Part shown: positions 44,721-53,099 of the stretch, piece after piece
Layout of the letters: each line of letters starts with the position of its first letter
Position numbering within the stretch: position 1 is the first letter of the stretch
DNA from: Pseudochrobactrum kiredjianiae
GTDB taxonomy: Bacteria > Pseudomonadota > Alphaproteobacteria > Rhizobiales > Rhizobiaceae
Reading direction: 5' to 3'
Length of the DNA: 64,000 nucleotides
NCBI RefSeq assembly: GCF_030362795.1
Contig: NZ_JAUCBM010000002.1
Location: forward strand, 62,001 to 126,000
Notes under the pieces: model-generated
Seen by the model: the letters and a program-made list of their open reading frames with translations, nothing else
Told to the model about the DNA's origin: nothing
Database searches by the model: none
Translations under genes and position numbers: made by a program

Positions 44721-45599
44721 ATGCAAAAACCAGACATTACCGCATTTTACGATCAGCGTACCGGCTCCGTACAATATGTTGTCGCCGACCCTGAAACACT
44801 GGATTGTGTGATTATTGATCCGGTGCTGGAATATGATGAAAAATCAGGCCAGACTGCCACCAATCATGCCGATGAAATGCTGGATTATATCGCACGTCGC
44901 AATTACCGTCTGGTGCGAATTCTCGACACCCATCCGCATGCGGATCATCTGTCTGCCGCGCATTATCTGAAAACCCGCACCGGAGCGCCGACCGCTATTG
45001 GCGCGGAAGTGAAAAAAGTACAGAAAATCTGGTCTGAACTCTATAACTGGCCGGATCTCGCTTGCGACGGCTCGCAATGGGATCATCTGTTTGAAGATGG
45101 TGAGACATTCAAAATCGGCAATCTCAATGCACGGGTCATTCACTCGCCGGGACATACGCTCGCTTCGATCACCTATGTCATCGGTGATGCGGCCTTCATC
45201 CACGACACATTATTCATGCCGGACGGCGGCACTGCGCGCGCCGACTTTCCGGGTGGTGATGCAACCGCACTGTGGAACAGTATCCAGATCATTCTGCACT
45301 TGCCGGTAGATACCCGCCTGTTCACCGGTCACGACTACCGACCGAATGGCCGTGAAGTGCGCTGGGAATCCCGCATAGGTGAGCAATTACAGGATAATAT
45401 CCATCTCAGCCGCTATCGTGATGAGAGCAGTTTTGTCGCGGCGCGTCAGGCGCGGGATTCAACTTTGCCAATCCCGAAACTGATGCTCCACGCCTTGCAG
45501 ATCAATATTCGCGGCGGACGTCTGCCCGAGCCGGAAAGCAACGGGCAGCGTTATATCAAAATTCCTCTCGGCCGTTTTGACGGCGCACCTTGGGAATAA
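44721..45599 (+). CDS. blh: Blh-type persulfide dioxygenase (MBL fold)
   Basis: A 292-residue MBL-fold enzyme. The metal site is His71, His73, Asp75, His76 (HPHADHLS), with His in IHSPGHTLAS, Asp in FIHDTLF and His in LFTGHDYRP. It has the family form of persulfide dioxygenase/ETHE1-like Blh: a single-domain protein next to BigR. It oxidises glutathione persulfide to sulfite during sulfide removal. The start at 44721 is preceded by AGG; the earlier ATG at 44661 falls on the operator. Confidence 0.87.
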   Translation: MQKPDITAFYDQRTGSVQYVVADPETLDCVIIDPVLEYDEKSGQTATNHADEMLDYIARRNYRLVRILDTHPHADHLSAAHYLKTRTGAPTAIGAEVKKVQKIWSELYNWPDLACDGSQWDHLFEDGETFKIGNLNARVIHSPGHTLASITYVIGDAAFIHDTLFMPDGGTARADFPGGDATALWNSIQIILHLPVDTRLFTGHDYRPNGREVRWESRIGEQLQDNIHLSRYRDESSFVAARQARDSTLPIPKLMLHALQINIRGGRLPEPESNGQRYIKIPLGRFDGAPWE

Positions 45600-45602
45600 G
45601 CC

Positions 45603-45953
45603 ATGAGCACTCTTATCGAAGACACCGACCTGACTATGGCCACAGCACCAGATGCCGCTGAGCTGCGTGAACGGGTCAACGAAGCCTCGGCCTTCCTGAA
45701 AAAACTGTCCAATCCCGACCGCTTGCAGGTGGCTTGCGCCTTGGTTGAAGGTGAAAAATCCGTGCGGGAACTGGAGGATATGCTAGGCATTCGGCAACCC
45801 GGCCTCTCTCAGCAGCTGGCAGAGCTGCGCACAGCCGGTTTTGTCAGCTCCCGTAAGGAAGGCAAAGCCGTGTTTTATTCTCTCGCAGATGAACGGGTGA
45901 AAATCTTCATCCGTACGATGCACCAACTGTTTTGTGCGCCGTCTGAGCGTTGA
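45603..45953 (+). CDS. bigR: BigR-type ArsR-family persulfide-sensing repressor
   Basis: A 116-residue ArsR-family protein. The winged helix opens with LKKLSNPDRLQVACALVEGE and has QPGLSQQLAELR as recognition helix. Two cysteines, Cys45 and Cys111, are 66 residues apart, the spacing of the redox pair Cys42/Cys108 in Xylella BigR. That pair forms a disulfide or tetrasulfide link when sulfide rises, releasing DNA. The gene lies four bases after blh and just before the YeeE/YedE pair. Confidence 0.88.
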   Translation: MSTLIEDTDLTMATAPDAAELRERVNEASAFLKKLSNPDRLQVACALVEGEKSVRELEDMLGIRQPGLSQQLAELRTAGFVSSRKEGKAVFYSLADERVKIFIRTMHQLFCAPSER

Positions 45954-45967
45954 TAAAGGTTTTTATC

Positions 45968-46393
45968 ATGGAAAATTTTACCCCGTGGTCTGCACTTTCG
46001 GGCGGGCTTCTGATCGGCCTGTCGGCAGTTTTACTGATGCTCTTTGAAGGGCGCATTGCTGGTATCAGCGGCATTGTCAGCAGGCTTTTCCCACCCTATA
46101 GCGACAATCGCTTTTTATCCCGCGCAGGCTTTTTGCTTGGACTGCTGATTGCTCCTTTCCTTTACCTGCTCTTTAGCGGCCATATACCGGTCATCAGAGT
46201 TTCTTCCGATCCGGTGCTGATGATTATTGCCGGTTTGCTGGTTGGCTTTGGCGCGGTTTTGGGCAGCGGCTGCACATCCGGTCATGGCGTATGCGGTATT
46301 TCACGGCTGTCGCCGCGCTCCCTGCTCGCAACCACTTTATTCATGGCTGCCGGTTTCATCACCGTCTACATCATGCGCCATCTGATCGGATAA
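45968..46393 (+). CDS. YeeE/YedE-family membrane protein, N-terminal half type (thiosulfate/sulfur uptake family)
   Basis: A 141-residue membrane protein with four hydrophobic segments. The YeeE/YedE motif SGCTSGHGVCGISRLSPRS contains the conserved cysteines of this family. The ATG at 45968 follows AAAGG; a start at 45950 would overlap bigR. It should pair with the next gene. In BigR operons these proteins are thought to export or take up sulfur compounds such as sulfite or thiosulfate; the direction is not shown. Confidence 0.82.
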   Translation: MENFTPWSALSGGLLIGLSAVLLMLFEGRIAGISGIVSRLFPPYSDNRFLSRAGFLLGLLIAPFLYLLFSGHIPVIRVSSDPVLMIIAGLLVGFGAVLGSGCTSGHGVCGISRLSPRSLLATTLFMAAGFITVYIMRHLIG

Positions 46394-46405
46394 AGGAGAT
46401 AACCG

Positions 46406-46816
46406 ATGTCATTTTTGATTAATCTTGCTATCGGCCTGATCTTCGGGCTTGGACTGGCGATCTCAGGTCTTGCCAATCCTGAGAAAGTGCTGAATTTTCT
46501 GGATATTGCCGGCAATTGGGACCCGTCATTAGCTCTCGTCATGGGCGCAGCAGTCGTCACCACGTTCATTGGTTTTCGCGTTATTTTTGCCCGCAAAAAA
46601 CCGGTCTGCGCCATGAATTTTGATGTGCCTGCCAATCGTAAACCCGACAGATCACTGGTTATTGGTGCTATTCTGTTCGGTATCGGCTGGGGACTTGGCG
46701 GCATTTGCCCTGGGCCAGCGATTACCACTGTGGGTCTGGCTGCAACCGGCACACTCATCTTTGTTCCGGCGATGATTGCCGGCATGCTGATTGCCCGCAA
46801 AGTAAAGGCTTCCTGA
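46406..46816 (+). CDS. YeeE/YedE-family membrane protein, second half type (DUF6691-like)
   Basis: A 136-residue membrane protein with four hydrophobic segments. GLAISGLANPEKVLNFLDI and GIGWGLGGICPGPAITT are the family motifs, with Cys in the second. It lies 12 bases after the first half and forms with it the split YeeE/YedE transporter of the blh-bigR operon. The terminator that follows overlaps its stop codon. Confidence 0.82.
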   Translation: MSFLINLAIGLIFGLGLAISGLANPEKVLNFLDIAGNWDPSLALVMGAAVVTTFIGFRVIFARKKPVCAMNFDVPANRKPDRSLVIGAILFGIGWGLGGICPGPAITTVGLAATGTLIFVPAMIAGMLIARKVKAS

Positions 46817-46833
46817 TTTTTCAGGAAGCCTTT
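46804..46833. terminator. rho-independent terminator of the sulfide operon
   Basis: Arms AAAGGCTTCCTGA and TCAGGAAGCCTTT around TTTT; the stop codon of the last gene is inside the left arm. A second hairpin (GTGAGCC-N6-GGCTCAC, 46870-46889) covers the end of the convergent thiD. Confidence 0.8.
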
Positions 46834-46885
46834 ATTCGTCAGCTATTTTAAAGTGTCAGAGCGACCTTTGTGAGCCCAATATGGC

Positions 46886-47725
46886 TCACGGCGCTCTGAT
46901 TTGGTCAATCGAATGAAACACGGGGCCATGGCCGAGTGAGTGGCCAGCCTCATCTTTCATACCCACTTCAAGCCGGTGTGCGGCACTGATTGCCCGCAGC
47001 AAATAAGCTTTTGCCTCACGCACCGCATCCGGCAATGCATTGCCTTTCGCCAGTTCGGCAGCCAAAGCACTGGAAAGCGTGCATCCTGTGCCATGCGTAT
47101 CCGGCGTTTCAACACGCGGCGCTTCAAACCACAGATGATATTCCGCACTCAAAAGCAGATCAGGGCATTGCTCACCCGCCATATGCCCGCCTTTCATCAG
47201 CACAGCCTTACAACCTTTAGCCAGCAGAGCCTGACCTTGACGCTCCATGTCCTCACGGTTCTCAGCCACCGGCATGCCAAGAATGGCAGCGGCTTCCGGC
47301 AAGTTTGGCGTCAGTAAGGTTGCCAGCGGCAACAATTTTTGGGTGAGGCTTTCTACCGCCAGTGGATCAAGCAAAGCCGCCCCGCCTTTGGCAATCATCA
47401 CCGGATCGAGCACAATCTGCAAATCCCGCTGCTTAATCAGCTGCTCTTGTAAGAGCTGCGCCACGCGGTCGGAAATTTCCGCATTCACAATCATGCCGAT
47501 TTTAACTGCATCAACCCGCACATCACTGAAAATCATTGTGAGCTGCTGTGCCACGAAATCTGCAGGCACAGCAAAAACACCGGAAACGCCTTGCGTATTC
47601 TGTGCTGTCAGCGCTGTCAGTGCCGCCATGCCATAAGTGCCACGGGCAGCGAAAGTTTTCAGATCGGCCTGAATTCCGGCTCCGCCCGACGGGTCAGAAC
47701 CGGCAAGGGAAAGAACATTTTTCAT
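46886..47725 (-). CDS. thiD: hydroxymethylpyrimidine/phosphomethylpyrimidine kinase ThiD
   Basis: A 279-residue ribokinase-fold enzyme. SLAGSDPSGGAGIQADLKTF at the N-terminus and DTHGTGCTLSSALAAELAKG, the anion-hole and catalytic Asp region, identify ThiD. It phosphorylates HMP twice to HMP-PP for thiamine synthesis. It is the last gene of thiMED, three bases after thiE. Confidence 0.92.
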   Translation of the reverse strand: MKNVLSLAGSDPSGGAGIQADLKTFAARGTYGMAALTALTAQNTQGVSGVFAVPADFVAQQLTMIFSDVRVDAVKIGMIVNAEISDRVAQLLQEQLIKQRDLQIVLDPVMIAKGGAALLDPLAVESLTQKLLPLATLLTPNLPEAAAILGMPVAENREDMERQGQALLAKGCKAVLMKGGHMAGEQCPDLLLSAEYHLWFEAPRVETPDTHGTGCTLSSALAAELAKGNALPDAVREAKAYLLRAISAAHRLEVGMKDEAGHSLGHGPVFHSIDQIRAP

Positions 47726-47728
47726 TGC

Positions 47729-48373
47729 TTATCCCTTTGCAGCACGGAAACCGGCGATAGCCGCGCTGAATGCACGGGCTTGCTGTTCAGGATGAGCCTG
47801 ACCGCAAATTGCGGAAACAACAGCCAGACCATTCATACCGGTTTCCAGCACATCATCCACATGCGGGAGTTTAATGCCACCAATGGCTACCGCAGGCAGA
47901 CCATTATGGGAGTAAACCCGCTTCAACCCGTCAAAACCGATAGAGGGCGCGCAATTCTTCTTGGTTGCGGTCGGAAAGACAGGGCCGATACCCAGATAAT
48001 CCACAACAGCACTATCGGCTTTCGCAGCCAGTTCAGCGGTCTGCACGGAAAGACCAAGGATCATATCCGGTCCGATCTTTTCCCGTACCTGTTCCGGCGA
48101 ACCATCATGCTGGCCGATATGCAAACCATCCGCGCCGATAGCAATCGCAACCTCTAGATTATCATTGATGATCAGCTTGGCATTGGTACCTTCAAGCGCT
48201 GTTTTCAGCGCTTTAGCTGTTTCAAGCATCTCCTGCTGACTGGCATCTTTGTCACGCAACTGCACCATTGTGACGCCGCCGCGCACGGCTACAATTGCGG
48301 TTTCTACCATGCCAAAACTGCCGCAAAGCTCACGGTCGAGAACGAGATAGAGCGACAGATCAAACTGTTTCAT
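47729..48373 (-). CDS. thiE: thiamine-phosphate synthase ThiE
   Basis: A 214-residue TIM-barrel enzyme that joins HMP-PP and HET-P to thiamine phosphate. The motifs GGVTMVQLRDKD, LIINDNLEVA, DGLHIGQHD and GPVFPTATK are those of ThiE. The start at 48373 overlaps thiM by 14 bases. A longer frame upstream exists but lies inside thiM. Confidence 0.92.
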   Translation of the reverse strand: MKQFDLSLYLVLDRELCGSFGMVETAIVAVRGGVTMVQLRDKDASQQEMLETAKALKTALEGTNAKLIINDNLEVAIAIGADGLHIGQHDGSPEQVREKIGPDMILGLSVQTAELAAKADSAVVDYLGIGPVFPTATKKNCAPSIGFDGLKRVYSHNGLPAVAIGGIKLPHVDDVLETGMNGLAVVSAICGQAHPEQQARAFSAAIAGFRAAKG

Positions 48374-49172
48374 AGAATTGTACCTTTGCCTGAGACTGGA
48401 ATTGTGTAGGGTCAAGCGCATAAAGCGCATCGATGAAGTGAATTTGAAAACTGGCAGGCCCCTGCGCCTGTAATGCCGCCTGTTCTCCGGCCACCGCATA
48501 CATGGCCAGAGCCGCTGCAGTCGCTTCCACAGCGGAAGCTCTATGAGAGGCAACGAATGCACCGGTCAGACAGGTCAGCGCACAGCCAAGTGCTGTCACT
48601 TGCGGCATCAGCGGTGAACCGCCGTCTATACGCAAAGTTCTGTGCCCGTCAGTCACCAGATCATAAGCACCGGTCACTGCAACCGTGCATTGATACTGCT
48701 GTGCCAGTTGTTGTGCCGCATGGTGCGCGCTACCGGCATCATCGCCGCTGTCTGCCCCTTTGCCCAGTGCGGAAAAGCCTGCAAGAGTCAGAATTTCGGA
48801 CGCATTACCGCGAATAACTGTCGGTTTCAGCGCCAATAAAGTCTGCGCAGCTTCTCTGCGGAAAGTAGATGCAAAATGGGCAACAGGATCAAAAACCCAG
48901 GGAATATTATGTGCATTGGCGGATGTGACCGCCGCGATCATCCCCTGCACCCAAAGCGGCGAGAGCGTGCCGATATTAATCGTTACTGCGCCGCAGAGTT
49001 TGGCAAATTCTCCGGCTTCTTCCTGCGCATGCAGCATAGCAGGCGAAGCACCGGCCGCCAGAACCACATTGGCAGCCGTATTCATCGCTACGAAATTTGT
49101 GATGCATTGTATGAGAGGTTTCTGGCGTCGCATGGTTTCAAGCACAATGCCGAAATCCGGTAGATCTTTCAT
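48360..49172 (-). CDS. thiM: hydroxyethylthiazole kinase ThiM
   Basis: A 270-residue ThiM-family kinase. The typical N-terminal PLIQCITNFVAMNTAANVVL, then GASPAMLHAQEEAGEF, IRGNASEILTLAG and ALGCALTCLTGAF are present. The start at 49172 is preceded by GGAGGG; upstream in-frame ATGs fall within the riboswitch. It salvages hydroxyethylthiazole. The window shows only the salvage set thiMED, controlled by the TPP riboswitch. Confidence 0.92.
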   Translation of the reverse strand: MKDLPDFGIVLETMRRQKPLIQCITNFVAMNTAANVVLAAGASPAMLHAQEEAGEFAKLCGAVTINIGTLSPLWVQGMIAAVTSANAHNIPWVFDPVAHFASTFRREAAQTLLALKPTVIRGNASEILTLAGFSALGKGADSGDDAGSAHHAAQQLAQQYQCTVAVTGAYDLVTDGHRTLRIDGGSPLMPQVTALGCALTCLTGAFVASHRASAVEATAAALAMYAVAGEQAALQAQGPASFQIHFIDALYALDPTQFQSQAKVQFYETV

Positions 49173-49240
49173 ATCAGCCCTCCGCCACGGTGAGGGTCTG
49201 ATAAAGGGTGCCATTTTTCGCCTTGCGATAACGCCCTTTG

Positions 49241-49318
49241 ATCTGACTCCCTCCGCCGGCATTATCCGGTTCAGGTTCAAAGGGTACTTCTCAGCCGGTA
49301 TGATCCGGGCGCCCCTGT
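49241..49318 (-). promoter_or_regulatory. TPP riboswitch upstream of thiMED
   Basis: On the minus strand the element reads GGGGCGCC, then CTGAGAAGTACCC, then GAACCTGAACCGGATAATGC and GGCGGAGGGA, which match the TPP riboswitch core (CTGAGA, ACCC, GAACCTGA, TAATGCCAGCG, AGGGA). It lies about 70 bases before thiM and should reduce expression when thiamine diphosphate is plentiful. Confidence 0.95.
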
Positions 49319-49370
49319 CTTTGATCGCTATTATGGCAGAGCAGGTGATGACTGTCCACCACCTGCAAGA

Positions 49371-51830
49371 TTAGCTGATTAATATGGCACGGAAATCATT
49401 GACATTTGTACCGGTCGGCCCTGTCACGAACAGATCGCCGCTTGCATCAAACGCGCTCCAGCTGTCGTGCCCTGCGAGATATTGCTTCGCATCCAACCCC
49501 AGCGCTGTCATGCGCTGAATTGTGCTGCCATCCGCGAAAGCACCGGCATTATTTTCCGAACCGTCAATGCCATCCGTATCCGCAGCGAGAGCGTGAATAT
49601 TTGCACTCCCTGCAATATTCAGCGCCAATGCCAGCATGAATTCACTGTTGCGACCACCCTTACCGGCTTTAGAACCGGAACCGAGCGTTACTGTTGTTTC
49701 ACCGCCGGACAACAACAACAAAGGTTGTTCTGCCTGACGATTACGCGCCTGATATTGTGCCATTGCCGCATGCATCAGCGCGATATCTTTCGCCTCACCT
49801 TCAATAGCATCGGAGAGAATGTGCGTTTCAACACCCTGCTCTTCCGCCAACTTTGCTGCCGCCGCCAGTGACTGTGCTGCACTGGCGATAATATGGTGGC
49901 TGTGACGGGCAAATACCGTATCATCCGGCAGCGGTGCATCGGCTGCAGCGCTTTGCAAATGTGCCATTACCTTTTCCGGTAATTGCATCTTATAATGTTC
50001 AATATATTTCAGTGCATCATGGCGGGTCGCACGATCAGCAATCGTCGGCCCCGAGGCAATCAGTGCCGGATCATCCCCCGGAATATCCGAGACAATCAGA
50101 CTGACCATGCGGGCAGATCCTGCGAGGGCAGCAAGCCTGCCACCTTTGATCGTAGAGACATGCTTACGGATAGCATTCATCACGCTGATCGGCGCACCAC
50201 TGGCAAGCAAAGCGGCATTGACCGCCTGCTCATCCGCCAATGTCAGCCCCTCTGGTGGTGCAGGCAACAGAGCAGACCCGCCGCCGCAGATCAATGCGAT
50301 GACCAGATCATCTTTATGGAGGTCTTGTAAAACAGCTTTCAACTGTTTTGCTGCTTCCAGTCCCGCTTCATCCGGCACCGGATGCGCAGCTTCCAGCACT
50401 TTAATGAAACGGCACTCAGCGCCATAGCCATAGCGCGTGACAACCACGCCCTGCGGCGCAGGATTTCCGGCCTCAACCCATAGGGTCTCAAAGGCTTGCG
50501 CCATTTGTGCAGCGCCCTTACCGGCGCCGATTACAATCGTTCTGCCCTTTGGTGCCTGTGGCAAATAGGGTTTGAGACAATGCAGCGGATCAGCCGCCTG
50601 AACAGCTGTTTCAAACAGGGATTTAAGAAATTCCCGTTCCTTCCCCTGTTTCAATTTAAGCTGTGACCGTCCGATGCCTTGTGGCAGCTGACTACCACTA
50701 TTGCTGTAACCGGCAGGCACTGCACCCACTGCGTTGATAATGCGCTGTTCGGTAATCGCCGCAAATATCTGATCAACCGCTTGTTTAGCGCCTGCAAGTC
50801 GTGACGAGTGGTCAGTATCTGCCGCCGCATGCGGCAACAACAACATGGCTTCCGGATATTTTTTTGCCAGTGGCAGATATGGAACCAGCGGTCCTGACAA
50901 CAAACCATCTTTTTCGAACAGGTCAGCATCAACCGCAGCATTACGGATATGTCCGCTCTGCATCAGACTGTCCAATGCCGCGATATCCACCAGCTCACCA
51001 CGGTCATAATTGATGACCATAGCACCTTCAGCCATTGCAGACAGTACACTATGGTTGACCAGATCCTGATTGCTGTAGCGCCCCGTCTCCTTATTCAGCA
51101 CACCAAGCCCCAAATGCACACTCAGCACATCAGAATTTTGCGCAGCAGCTTCGGGTGTGGCTGCATAGGCATAGCCCTGACTTTCGATCCACTGACGATG
51201 ATGTTCCCGTGCATAAATCGTGACATGCATAGCAAAGGCTTTCGCCAGTTTTGCCACTTCCATACCGATATTGCCGCTGCCGAGAATGGCAATCTTGCAC
51301 CCTTCAAGTCCGGAACTCGGGAAACGCGCCAGATCGCGACCGGTATCAAAGCTGCCTTTCAGCACCTGTGCATAAAGTGTGGCGGTGTCCAGATCAGGAC
51401 GAAATTGCAGAAGTGCTTTCAGCACCATCTGCGCGGTAATACGGCTGTTGATGCCCGGTGTATTCATCAATGGCGCTGCCCCGGAGACCCATGATTGCGA
51501 CTGCATATTGCCGGTGCCTGCGCCAATGCGCACACCACCCTCAGCAAACAGGCATTGCGGCGGAATGCGGGTGGCGGCAGCAATCACCGCATCATATTGC
51601 CCCTGTCCCGCAGCTGTGATCAGTTCCTCTTCAGTGCTCAGCTCAGGGCAATAGAAAAAATGTAATTTTCCGGCTGTAAGTTGCTCGCCTGCCTGCAAAC
51701 CATAATCGTGAAAGACCCCGCCTTTATCTTCAATATAGCGGTGGATTTCATTCCATTGATGCCTGCCCTGTGCATCAAGACGCAACTCCAGATGATCCGT
51801 AATCAGGATTTTGGCAGTTTTGTCCGACAT
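49371..51830 (-). CDS. fused D-2-hydroxyacid dehydrogenase and glycerate kinase (MOFRL family)
   Basis: An 819-residue protein that joins two enzymes. Residues about 1-370 are a D-2-hydroxyacid dehydrogenase: NAD loop GSGNIG at 184-189 and the catalytic set Arg277 (YDRGELVD), Glu306 (LFEKDG) and His334 (LLPHAAADT). Residues about 395-815 are a glycerate 2-kinase (GckA/TtuD, MOFRL type): [46 protein letters not shown], and a C-terminal [13 protein letters not shown]. The halves fit as hydroxypyruvate (or tartronate semialdehyde) reductase followed by glycerate phosphorylation. AAGGGA lies before the ATG. I know of no standard name for this fusion. Confidence 0.85.
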   Translation of the reverse strand: MSDKTAKILITDHLELRLDAQGRHQWNEIHRYIEDKGGVFHDYGLQAGEQLTAGKLHFFYCPELSTEEELITAAGQGQYDAVIAAATRIPPQCLFAEGGVRIGAGTGNMQSQSWVSGAAPLMNTPGINSRITAQMVLKALLQFRPDLDTATLYAQVLKGSFDTGRDLARFPSSGLEGCKIAILGSGNIGMEVAKLAKAFAMHVTIYAREHHRQWIESQGYAYAATPEAAAQNSDVLSVHLGLGVLNKETGRYSNQDLVNHSVLSAMAEGAMVINYDRGELVDIAALDSLMQSGHIRNAAVDADLFEKDGLLSGPLVPYLPLAKKYPEAMLLLPHAAADTDHSSRLAGAKQAVDQIFAAITEQRIINAVGAVPAGYSNSGSQLPQGIGRSQLKLKQGKEREFLKSLFETAVQAADPLHCLKPYLPQAPKGRTIVIGAGKGAAQMAQAFETLWVEAGNPAPQGVVVTRYGYGAECRFIKVLEAAHPVPDEAGLEAAKQLKAVLQDLHKDDLVIALICGGGSALLPAPPEGLTLADEQAVNAALLASGAPISVMNAIRKHVSTIKGGRLAALAGSARMVSLIVSDIPGDDPALIASGPTIADRATRHDALKYIEHYKMQLPEKVMAHLQSAAADAPLPDDTVFARHSHHIIASAAQSLAAAAKLAEEQGVETHILSDAIEGEAKDIALMHAAMAQYQARNRQAEQPLLLLSGGETTVTLGSGSKAGKGGRNSEFMLALALNIAGSANIHALAADTDGIDGSENNAGAFADGSTIQRMTALGLDAKQYLAGHDSWSAFDASGDLFVTGPTGTNVNDFRAILIS

Positions 51831-51853
51831 AATTCAGTTCCCTTGTATTTTCA

Positions 51854-52444
51854 TTAGTAGGGTGCGATACCCAGATTATAGTGATTGGCAATCTGCCAGA
51901 ACCAGTCTTTATCGAGATCTTCCTGTCTCGTTTGGATCGTTATAAGTTCTGCACAATGATCGAACAAAGCATAGCAAAGCTGCTCGTCATCATGGCGGGC
52001 ATAATAGGCAATACCATCGATTTTTTCCGGATGATTATGCAGCGCCTTTGACCAGTTTTGCGACGCATCATAGGGCAAGCCACTGTGCAAAACCTCTGCC
52101 GTTGCTCCCAAGATAGCGAGACCGCGTCCGGCAAGTTTTGCCAGTTTCAGCGGTGCAGTATTCTCCAAAACCACATGCGCTTTTTTGTGTAACAGACCCA
52201 GATCAATCAGGCTGCGGCCTGGTTCACGTAAGAATGTTTCGGCAAATGCGCCTTCCGTTGCAGCGGCAGTATAAAGCACGCCATAGGATGCATCCGGTGC
52301 ATTGAGCCTGCCCATATTTGAACGGTCAAAATAAACCGGCTCAAAGGCAGCGGTGTAGAAGCGATAAAGCTTGCTCCCCGCAGCCAGAGTAATCAGTTCA
52401 GGCTGTCGGGAAGCCAGATTTAAGGGCGGTTGAGGCCCGCTCAC
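51854..52444 (-). CDS. RES-domain toxin
   Basis: A 196-residue RES-domain protein. Typical residues are seen in KLYRFYTAAF (Arg/Tyr), DASYGVLYTAA and AFAETFLREPG (Glu). RES proteins act as NAD-degrading toxins (NAD phosphorylase or ADP-ribosylation-type activity) and are neutralised by an Xre/MbcA/ParS-type antitoxin. It overlaps the antitoxin gene by four bases. Confidence 0.83.
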   Translation of the reverse strand: MSGPQPPLNLASRQPELITLAAGSKLYRFYTAAFEPVYFDRSNMGRLNAPDASYGVLYTAAATEGAFAETFLREPGRSLIDLGLLHKKAHVVLENTAPLKLAKLAGRGLAILGATAEVLHSGLPYDASQNWSKALHNHPEKIDGIAYYARHDDEQLCYALFDHCAELITIQTRQEDLDKDWFWQIANHYNLGIAPY

Positions 52445-52995
52445 GCGCCTTGCAAACCATTAAGCCGTGCAGCTTCCAGCACCGGTTCCGTTTCACCGCG
52501 ACGCAACAGTTCAATTGGCTTTTTACCGTTGAGACGCGCATCCGGCCTGCTCAGGAAATTCAGTATAAACCATGGGTTAGCACTACCAAGTGCCTGACGC
52601 ACAGCTTTCAATCCGGCAACAATACTGCCGTCATTGAGAAACTGAATTGTCGGATAGGCACGACGGTTCGCTGGACCAGGCACAGCCAGCAAAGTCCCCT
52701 CCTGAACACGTTTATCCACCGCCTGACGGGAAATACCCTGCAATAACAAGCGTACCTGCTCCAGCGTATAAGCACCGCCAGCTTCGCGTAAATCCTGCTG
52801 AGCAATTTCCACACCACGCAGCAAAGCCAGCGCACGGGCATCCGGCTGGTAGGCCTCTTTCGCCACAGCCTTGCCCGCAGTTTGCAGTGCAGGCTGGCGC
52901 TTTACGCGACTTGTCGTAGCGCGTGCCTTGGTATTAGCGGCAGAGGACTGCTGCATTTTCTTATGCTCAGGTGTGCTTTGCGTTGTCTGTGCCAT
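52441..52995 (-). CDS. Xre/MbcA/ParS-type antitoxin with a basic N-terminal extension (DUF2384)
   Basis: A 184-residue antitoxin. The C-terminal DUF2384 toxin-binding region is clear (WFILNFLSRPDARLNGKKPI, followed by LRRG and EAARLN). An N-terminal 40-50-residue stretch is rich in Lys, Arg, Ala and Gln and looks disordered. The middle holds a helix-turn-helix-like region. The start at 52995 has AGGA seven bases away; the ATG at 53001 is too close to it. A palindrome upstream suggests autoregulation by the pair. Confidence 0.82.
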   Translation of the reverse strand: MAQTTQSTPEHKKMQQSSAANTKARATTSRVKRQPALQTAGKAVAKEAYQPDARALALLRGVEIAQQDLREAGGAYTLEQVRLLLQGISRQAVDKRVQEGTLLAVPGPANRRAYPTIQFLNDGSIVAGLKAVRQALGSANPWFILNFLSRPDARLNGKKPIELLRRGETEPVLEAARLNGLQGA

Positions 52996-53034
52996 AATCA
53001 TCTCCTGTCTTTAAGATGATACTGCACAGGCAGG

Positions 53035-53068
53035 TTGTCAAGTTTGCTTATATTGTCAAAGTTGACAA
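53035..53068. promoter_or_regulatory. repeated palindromic operator of the RES/Xre toxin-antitoxin operon
   Basis: TTGTCAA at 53035-53041 repeats at 53053-53059 as part of the palindrome TTGTCAA-AG-TTGACAA (53053-53068), 18 bases apart. The sites are about 40-75 bases before the antitoxin start and include promoter-like TTGACA hexamers on the minus strand, as expected for autorepression. Confidence 0.6.
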
Positions 53069-53099
53069 GGTTGCATGCTACAACATAACTGGAAATACT

